Source: CAXRGH01 sp964230195 (GTDB lineage Bacteria; Pseudomonadota; Gammaproteobacteria; Enterobacterales; Alteromonadaceae). Taken from it: 49,190 nucleotides of DNA. This document shows positions 44,775 through 49,190 of the stretch, piece by piece (the first letter of the stretch is position 1; every line of letters starts with the position of its first letter). The notes beneath the pieces were generated by a model. That model saw nothing but the letters and a program-made list of their open reading frames with translations, was not told the DNA's origin and did no database searches. The stretch is from the NCBI GenBank assembly GCA_964230195.1, contig CAXRGH010000263.1, positions 1 to 49,190 on the forward strand. The letters run 5' to 3'. A program made the position numbers and the translations under genes.

Positions 44775-46907
44775 CTATCGTTGCACTCTGAATTCTGGCG
44801 TGGTTGCAATGACATAAATGAGTTTCGACAGAAACTGATGACGTTCCATCTGATCGGTAAAATGTTCGCTCCACACAGGATCGTCACCGTCAAAGACATG
44901 CGAATATTCAGGATCATCAACAAAAGACAACAGATTTTGAATGTAATTTTCGTCCATTCGATTCGCCGTCATGTACAAGTTAAGAAAATCAATAACGCCA
45001 GCGAAACCCTTTTCTTGCCAAACCTTATCCAGATGGGTGAAATCATACGCAAGGGCAAACTGATTAGGATCTCGACCGTATTGTACTTCTCCCTCCCATA
45101 GCTCTCGCGTGGTTATCCAGCGAAATAGTTCCACATCGTTAACCACGCTCGACTCTGTGGTAATCTGGAACTCTGGAGACACTAGCCCACTGTCAGCAAT
45201 GAGACCATTAGGCGCGAAGTCAGGTCTAAAAAAGTTAAACACTGTCTCTGAATTGAGCGCACGTTGCGATGGTGTTCCAGCAACTCGTCGCCACACGTTA
45301 TCCCCCCACATTTGATCCTTTGAAACAGTTGGAGGTGATATTAGGGTAATGTCAAATAAACGATTGAGATGAGTGATGGCTAGCAGCGGCTCTTTTACTT
45401 TTCCAAAGACATTTGATGCCGCGACCTCAAGACTGCGAGCTTCAGGATCAAACAGTACGGCTTGAACCGTTGCTCCAATATCGCCACGAACGCCCTCACC
45501 ATTATTATTAAAAACGGCGCTAACACGCGCAACATAATCTGGCGACGGGTTGCTAGTTACCATATGTTTTATCAAATGCATTGAGAAAAAAGGAGCAACA
45601 TTGGGGTGATAAAACAAGCTATCCAACACCATTTTCAAATCTTCTCTTGCTGTTTGTCCTGGCGGCACAAAATAACCTCGAAGCAACTGCTTTTCAGTTT
45701 TCTGATGGTGATGTTCGTAGGGCGCCATCGGTTTAGCCTCAATCCCAATCGGAAAACAATGAATAGAACATCCAAATTCATTTTCTTTATTCAGTTCGAT
45801 ACCTGTTGTATCAAAATACCAACCTGTTAAGGCTGCAGCATATTGAGTGATCGTTTCTTGGGTATAAGTCTCTATGGCCTCCCCCGTCTCATCTTTTTTT
45901 ACAGAACCATCAAGGTTGAGTTGACGCAAACCTATCGTAAACAACTGCATTACTTCTCGTGCAAAATTCTCGTCAGGGCGAATATTTTTTGAAGGATCAG
46001 CTTTTTGATTACCCAACATGTTCAGGTAGTGCCCCATAGCAACATGCAAAGTAACATCTTCAAGTAACTCCCTAAAATTACCAAAGGCGTGCCGGCCCAG
46101 AGTATCCCAGTAATCCATAAATGCAATTTCGCGATGACCAAGATCGGTTTGCTGGGACACAACGAATAACTGACTAAGTGCATACGCTACGCGATGCCTA
46201 AGTTGATCTGGGCTATTTTGCGCAGACTCTGAGAACAATTCTTCGAGCCACATCCGCCCATTTTGTTCGTACAGCGGATCAACTTCTTCTATCCAATCGG
46301 TCTCTCGTAAGTCCATCCAAGATGAATATGGGAGCGTGAGTTGCTCCTCAAACCACTTTTCAGCTCCTTTTGCTAACAGGTCTTCCACCGATGATACGGT
46401 GGGACCAAAAGTGGACTGTTTTAGTAACCGGACTGCATCTAAAGCGTCTGTTACTGATGGTAATGGCGGTGGTGTCGAAGGATATGAAGGTAAGGTCTGC
46501 GGTAGCGGTAAACTGGGTGTGATTGAGATAGCACTTGAAGATGACCGGTTTTGATCATCAATGACTGTCAGCATAAGTACATACTGGCCTACAGCATCCA
46601 GCCTAAAATACACGGTTTCGGAATCTTCACTTGTTAACTGAGCTTTCGAATACCTTGGTATTCTTAGATCCCAACGATAGGTAACTGTTGACCCGTCTGC
46701 AACCGAACTGTTCTCGGCAGAAAAACCGATCGTTTCGCCTGCAATATAGAATTCATTAAGTGACGTAACCGTTGCAACAGGAACTGCGGTGTTAGAAACC
46801 ACACTATTTGAAGAGTTAACATTATTTTCTTGCGTGCCATCCGCATTGTCACCTCCGCCACATGCAGACATAAATAAAGCAATAATAATCAAGACGTGGT
46901 AATTCAT
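44775..46907 (-). CDS. DUF1800 lipoprotein with PKD-like domain
   Basis: A 710-residue exported protein. Lipobox MSAC (Cys 16) follows the signal sequence. A low-complexity Asn/Ser linker and a beta-sandwich PKD-like region (FYIAGETIGFSAENSSVADG, then YRWDLR and GQYVLMLTVIDDQNR) cover about residues 45-130. DUF1800 follows from about residue 155 (LLKQSTFGPTVSSVEDLLAKG, ARE-type FAREVMQLFTIGL, HHHQKTEKQLLRGYF, MSKHLIKHMV-like region). No reaction is known. Gene order DUF1800-DUF1501 on one strand suggests an exported two-protein system. Confidence 0.88.
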   Translation of the reverse strand: MNYHVLIIIALFMSACGGGDNADGTQENNVNSSNSVVSNTAVPVATVTSLNEFYIAGETIGFSAENSSVADGSTVTYRWDLRIPRYSKAQLTSEDSETVYFRLDAVGQYVLMLTVIDDQNRSSSSAISITPSLPLPQTLPSYPSTPPPLPSVTDALDAVRLLKQSTFGPTVSSVEDLLAKGAEKWFEEQLTLPYSSWMDLRETDWIEEVDPLYEQNGRMWLEELFSESAQNSPDQLRHRVAYALSQLFVVSQQTDLGHREIAFMDYWDTLGRHAFGNFRELLEDVTLHVAMGHYLNMLGNQKADPSKNIRPDENFAREVMQLFTIGLRQLNLDGSVKKDETGEAIETYTQETITQYAAALTGWYFDTTGIELNKENEFGCSIHCFPIGIEAKPMAPYEHHHQKTEKQLLRGYFVPPGQTAREDLKMVLDSLFYHPNVAPFFSMHLIKHMVTSNPSPDYVARVSAVFNNNGEGVRGDIGATVQAVLFDPEARSLEVAASNVFGKVKEPLLAITHLNRLFDITLISPPTVSKDQMWGDNVWRRVAGTPSQRALNSETVFNFFRPDFAPNGLIADSGLVSPEFQITTESSVVNDVELFRWITTRELWEGEVQYGRDPNQFALAYDFTHLDKVWQEKGFAGVIDFLNLYMTANRMDENYIQNLLSFVDDPEYSHVFDGDDPVWSEHFTDQMERHQFLSKLIYVIATTPEFRVQR

Positions 46908-47126
46908 AGTCCCCCCATCAACAGACGTTACAAAGTATGTCGCAAACAGAATATTACCGCAAACGCTCGATAAACGAACACATGCTAATCATATGAAACT
47001 TGGATGAATTTAATTTTAAGCTATTAAATCATCACATTAACATTAGGCCAATCCTACAGTTTTAGAGGACACATGCGCGATTTGTGCAGATAATAAGCAA
47101 ACAATTCAAGGGAATCAAAAAACCGC

Positions 47127-47155
47127 TTGCACTACGCCAAGTGCATGGCTATTAT
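47127..47155 (+). promoter_or_regulatory. Predicted promoter of tRNA-Val
   Basis: TTGCAC and TATTAT separated by exactly 17 bases, 37 bases before the mature tRNA start. A strong sigma70 match for a stable RNA gene. Confidence 0.75.
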
Positions 47156-47192
47156 AGCCACCTGTTCAGGCGTCCTGAGCATCAAAACCAGT

Positions 47193-47269
47193 ACAACCGT
47201 AGCTCAGCTGGTTAGAGCACCACCTTGACATGGTGGGGGTCGGTGGTTCGAGTCCACTCGGTTGTACCA
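47193..47269 (+). tRNA. tRNA-Val (anticodon GAC)
   Basis: 77 bases with encoded CCA. The acceptor arm ACAACCG pairs with CGGTTGT; the D arm is TAGCTCAGCTGGTTAGAGC-like; the anticodon arm is CCACC-TTGACAT-GGTGG with GAC at the anticodon; the T arm carries GGTTCGAGTCC. It reads GUC/GUU valine codons. tRNA 3' ends are common integration sites, and the sequence after this one changes character. Confidence 0.97.
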
Positions 47270-47404
47270 ATTCTCTTCATTCAAAAAATCATCGATAGCT
47301 TACTGAAAATACAAAGATTTATGGCCAGGCGCAAGTCCGTCTTGAGTTTAACTTTTGGCTATCGTTGTTGCTGAAAAACAGCAGAAAATCGTAAGAACGC
47401 CGGT

Positions 47405-47426
47405 TTGGGACCACATTGGGACCACA
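47405..47426. repeat. Tandem 11-base repeat TTGGGACCACA x2
   Basis: Two perfect, adjacent copies of TTGGGACCACA, about 135 bases downstream of the tRNA-Val 3' end. Short direct repeats at this distance from a tRNA could be arm-type binding sites of a tyrosine integrase, which would mark an island boundary. This is inference; no integrase gene is visible. Confidence 0.7.
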
Positions 47427-47947
47427 CCTTCTCAATTGGGAATATGCTGATCGTGTTATTTTCACATTTATCTCAACGCAAATTTTAGAGAAGCATTTAA
47501 GTCTATTACCATGCAGAAATGATGTTAGCTTTATGAACAGAGCATAGACTTACTCACGAAAAATGGTGGCGCAGACTTGTGCTGTCGGATACATCAATAA
47601 TTCAAAACAATTACCTACCGCATAGACAACAAATTTGAAGCCACAAGGTCAATATCAGTAGGTGCGATTTAGGACTTTTGGCTTTTCCTTTTTACTACTT
47701 CAACATCGCTGTTCTCATTGAAGACATATTAATATTAGACACTCAATCAATGCGCCCCATATTCTGAAACCGTCATTTTTTAAAATAACTACTTCAGCGC
47801 GTAAGAATGACATTTTACTTTCTATTTCGCTCTCCTTTGCTCATGGCTGATTTGTTTTAATTGCATTGCTATCAGTCTTTATAACTATGTAAAACAAGAA
47901 CACGTTGATTAATCTTGGCTAACTAAGTGTTGTCCTCCGTATCGATA

Positions 47948-48022
47948 TCACCGGTGCTTTCGTCTGTCGGCGAAAGGTGCATACTGTAAACCACCCGCCA
48001 ATGCTTTTCTCATATCTGACAT
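47948..48022 (-). CDS. Possible small gene, 24 residues
   Basis: ATG at 48022 preceded by GGGAG at 48033-48029 with a 6-base gap, a good ribosome site. The product starts MSDMRKALAGG and ends in a basic ADRRKHR tail, with LQYAPF between. It is short, so chance cannot be excluded, but the ribosome site and the charged, Gly-Gly-containing peptide make it worth listing. A peptide with a Gly-Gly in the middle could be a precursor peptide or a small regulator; I do not recognise it. Confidence 0.4.
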   Translation of the reverse strand: MSDMRKALAGGLQYAPFADRRKHR

Positions 48023-48444
48023 TACAATCTCCCTATCTATGTCATATACACATGTAGCCAATCAAATCCGTGACATGTCTATTTGTGTTTGGTTATTTTC
48101 AAAGTCCGAGTATTCGTAGATTCGACGTATAGTGAAACAACCTTTCGTATACAAACTCTCTAAATGAGAAACACATCCAACACCCCAGTAAACACGGGTC
48201 TGGTCAAATATAGTCTACCGTTTTTTCGTTATTTAATACTGTAAAGCTCCATAAATTTGACTTCCAAAACACCTAATAACTAGAAAATATACGCTACAAG
48301 GTCACACTTTTAACTAGTCTCACTAGCATTCCATTTTCATGAATAAAAAAGTAGTAAATTGAGTTTTAAAAATATGATTTTTATAACCTGTAACCGTTGT
48401 TCTTTTACCTACCGAATAAAGTTGATAACACAACAACTGAAATT

Positions 48445-48458
48445 GAGGTTGGAGGTTG
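48445..48458. repeat. Tandem 7-base repeat GAGGTTG x2
   Basis: Two adjacent copies of GAGGTTG inside the structured leader. The strand is purine-rich here and could form an unpaired segment. Meaning unknown. Confidence 0.5.
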
Positions 48459-48479
48459 GAATTTGCAATTGCCCAACAA

Positions 48480-48525
48480 TTTGCTTTGACCGCCAATGTC
48501 AGTGATGACAGTGGCGGTCAGCAAA
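48480..48525. repeat. Long imperfect hairpin (18 bp)
   Basis: Stem blocks TTTGCT / AGCAAA, GACCGCCA / TGGCGGTC and TGTC / GACA pair around an AGTGAT loop, with a two-base bulge and one A-G mismatch. It has no T-run on either strand, so it is unlikely to be a terminator. It lies inside the larger inverted repeat. Confidence 0.75.
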
Positions 48526-48607
48526 GGGTATAGGAGGATATCAACTTTACCTACAAATTTACTCGGTATCACTAAACCATATAGAAAATACGAAAGGAGG
48601 AAACCAT

Positions 48608-48622
48608 CATGTTTAAACCATA
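48608..48622 (+). CDS. Four-codon mini-cistron (MFKP-stop)
   Basis: ATG TTT AAA CCA TAA preceded by GAAAGGAGG with a 7-base gap, a stronger ribosome site than that of the real gene 61 bases downstream. Its first three codons are identical to those of the real gene (ATG TTT AAA at 48684). It may be a regulatory upstream reading frame or a leftover of a duplicated start. Whether it is translated is unknown. Confidence 0.4.
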
Positions 48623-48683
48623 AACATTATTGAACTTTAAATCTATTGATTGAGTTACTTTTATTTTTTTACAAGGGTTTTTT

Positions 48684-49148
48684 ATGTTTAAAATACTACG
48701 ATTCTATTTAACTTTTATCTTGCTTAGCGCCGGCATCGGATTACCTGCAGTAGCCGCCACTGATTCTATAGACTCTTCATTGAACCAAGACTTAGCCCTT
48801 GCATTTTCGGGGTCAAATACCGTTCTCGATAACGATCACCTATCCTTACTGTCAGACCAAGAAATGAAAGAGACGGAAGGGAGAGCCCTCTGGTTTGCCC
48901 CTGTCTTATGGAACGGTACTCGCTATGCCTTGACGGGTATTACACGTCATGGCTTAAGTCATATAATGTCTGGCCGAGTCAGTAATCGAGCAATCCTGCA
49001 TACGTTACGATCCCCTCGTTACGGTTCGTATTCGTCCATAATTGGTCGCAATGCTGGAACAACTCGATATATCGGTAAATATTCAACCGTTGTATTGAAT
49101 CGGCAAGGAAGGCTTGTGACAGCATGGAAAACCAAATCAATGAGGTAG
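48684..49148 (+). CDS. Exported toxin-like protein with bacteriocin-type leader motif
   Basis: A 154-residue protein that I do not recognise as a named family. Residues 1-24 are a Sec signal peptide (cleavage likely after AVA). Residues 56-66, LSDQEMKETEG, fit the double-glycine leader consensus LSxxELxxIxGG except for Met at the Leu position, Thr at the Ile position and Arg after the single Gly. The remainder (67-154) is basic, with RHGLSHIMSGRVSNRAIL and RYIGKYSTVVLNRQGRLV, a pattern (H-G-x, then YIGK-x-TVVLN-x-G-x-V-T) that resembles C-terminal RNase-type domains of polymorphic toxins. The ribosome site is AAGGG, 6 bases before the ATG. Its immunity gene would be expected next, but the contig ends. 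Confidence 0.6.
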   Translation: MFKILRFYLTFILLSAGIGLPAVAATDSIDSSLNQDLALAFSGSNTVLDNDHLSLLSDQEMKETEGRALWFAPVLWNGTRYALTGITRHGLSHIMSGRVSNRAILHTLRSPRYGSYSSIIGRNAGTTRYIGKYSTVVLNRQGRLVTAWKTKSMR

Positions 49149-49159
49149 ATAATCTCATT
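49139..49159. repeat. Short inverted repeat at the stop codon
   Basis: AATGAG and CTCATT with a 9-base spacer, spanning the toxin-like gene's stop and ending one base before the adapter. It could be the start of a terminator cut off by the contig end, or a fold-back artefact. Confidence 0.35.
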
Positions 49160-49160
49160 A

Positions 49161-49190
49161 AGATCGGAAGAGCACACGTCTGAACTCCAG
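49161..49190. other. Illumina TruSeq adapter, not genomic
   Basis: The last 30 bases begin AGATCGGAAGAGC and continue through the known TruSeq adapter sequence (…ACACGTCTGAACTCCAG). This is library adapter left at a contig end. Genomic sequence stops at or before 49160. Confidence 0.97.

Larger units (their letters stand above)
48417..48549 (+). promoter_or_regulatory. Structured leader region upstream of toxin-like gene
   Basis: TAAAGTTGATA (48417-48427) and TATCAACTTTA (48539-48549) form a perfect 11-base inverted repeat enclosing 111 bases. Overlapping it, TACCGAATAAA (48410-48420) pairs 10 of 11 with TTTACTCGGTA (48558-48568), so two alternative pairings share bases. TTTACCTAC also occurs as a direct repeat on both sides. 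The enclosed part holds the 18-bp hairpin. Competing arms are what a switch-like leader RNA would show; the function is inference. Confidence 0.5.
47270..48683. other. A+T-rich segment with few genes, between tRNA-Val and the toxin-like gene
   Basis: About 1.4 kb with no frame of convincing length on either strand apart from the 24-codon gene listed separately. Contents seen: a tandem 11-base repeat soon after the tRNA, small palindromes (CACCGGTG at 47949-47956, and CTTTCG / CGAAAG at 47957-47976), and a structured leader before 48684. No integrase or transposase remnant and no second copy of the tRNA 3' end were found. Confidence 0.6.

Noticed and set aside
47270..47700. Integrase remnant after the tRNA
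   Set aside because: All frames are broken by frequent stops and I see no tyrosine-recombinase motif; only the tandem repeat suggests integration.
48480..48525. Terminator in the toxin leader
   Set aside because: The hairpin is strong, but neither strand has a T-run after it.
48417..48549. Integron attC site
   Set aside because: Inverted ends and length would be compatible, but the arms do not fit the R-box consensus, the spacers are very unequal (about 50 and 12 bases), and no cassette array or integrase is visible.
1..49160. CRISPR arrays, insertion sequences, rRNA genes
   Set aside because: No regularly spaced repeats, no transposase-like frames with terminal inverted repeats, and no rRNA sequence were seen on either strand.

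Overview
The window looks like a chromosomal contig end from a marine gammaproteobacterium, most likely of the order Alteromonadales. This rests on gene order (leuS-lptE-holA-nadD-rsfS-rlmH-mrdA-mrdB-rlpA-dacA-ybeD-lipB-lipA, then a cbb3 oxidase block with uspE and ttcA, then thrS-infC-rpmI-rplT), on families typical of that order (DUF2987, DUF3080, CPXCG protein, large PilZ protein beside rplT) and on moderate A+T content. No species can be named from sequence alone. The last 30 bases are an Illumina TruSeq adapter, so the right edge is an assembly artefact.

Layout. 1-12210 (+): leuS (5' end missing), LPS assembly lipoprotein LptE, DNA polymerase III delta, NAD synthesis, ribosome silencing and 23S methylation (RsfS, RlmH), the elongasome pair PBP2/RodA, RlpA, the carboxypeptidase DacA, and lipoate genes ybeD-lipB-lipA; many neighbours overlap, which suggests transcription in a few long units. 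12212-14902 (-): a possible zinc metallopeptidase (HELAH), NlpI, and an unrecognised membrane-anchored protein. 15133-23264 (+): ccoNOQP, a terminator, ccoH(fixH)-ccoI-ccoS, a TauE/SafE-like membrane protein and uspE. No ccoG is present, and no fnr lies in the 179-bp gap where Shewanella-type relatives carry it. 23602-30649 (-): ttcA, DUF2987, bax, a membrane protein, a LysE exporter, a CobB sirtuin and ygiQ. 30770-31792 (+): yebG behind a perfect LexA box, and an orphan 98-residue protein. 31820-37439 (-): a 747-residue PilZ protein, then thrS-infC(AUU start)-rpmI-rplT. 37736-39920 (+): fructosamine kinase-like protein, CPXCG protein, DUF3080 lipoprotein. 39895-46907 (-): DUF3293-like protein and Tas-like aldo/keto reductase; an O-acetylhomoserine sulfhydrylase behind a MetJ-type operator; and a DUF1800/DUF1501 pair.

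47193 to the end is different in character: a tRNA-Val(GAC), a tandem TTGGGACCACA repeat, about 1.4 kb of A+T-rich sequence with one possible 24-codon gene, a long structured leader with a four-codon mini-cistron, and a 154-residue exported protein. That protein combines a Sec signal peptide, a bacteriocin-leader-like motif (LSDQEMKETEG) and a C-terminal segment resembling small polymorphic (RNase-type) toxins. It is the most likely new system in the window; its expected partners (immunity, export) would lie beyond the contig end.
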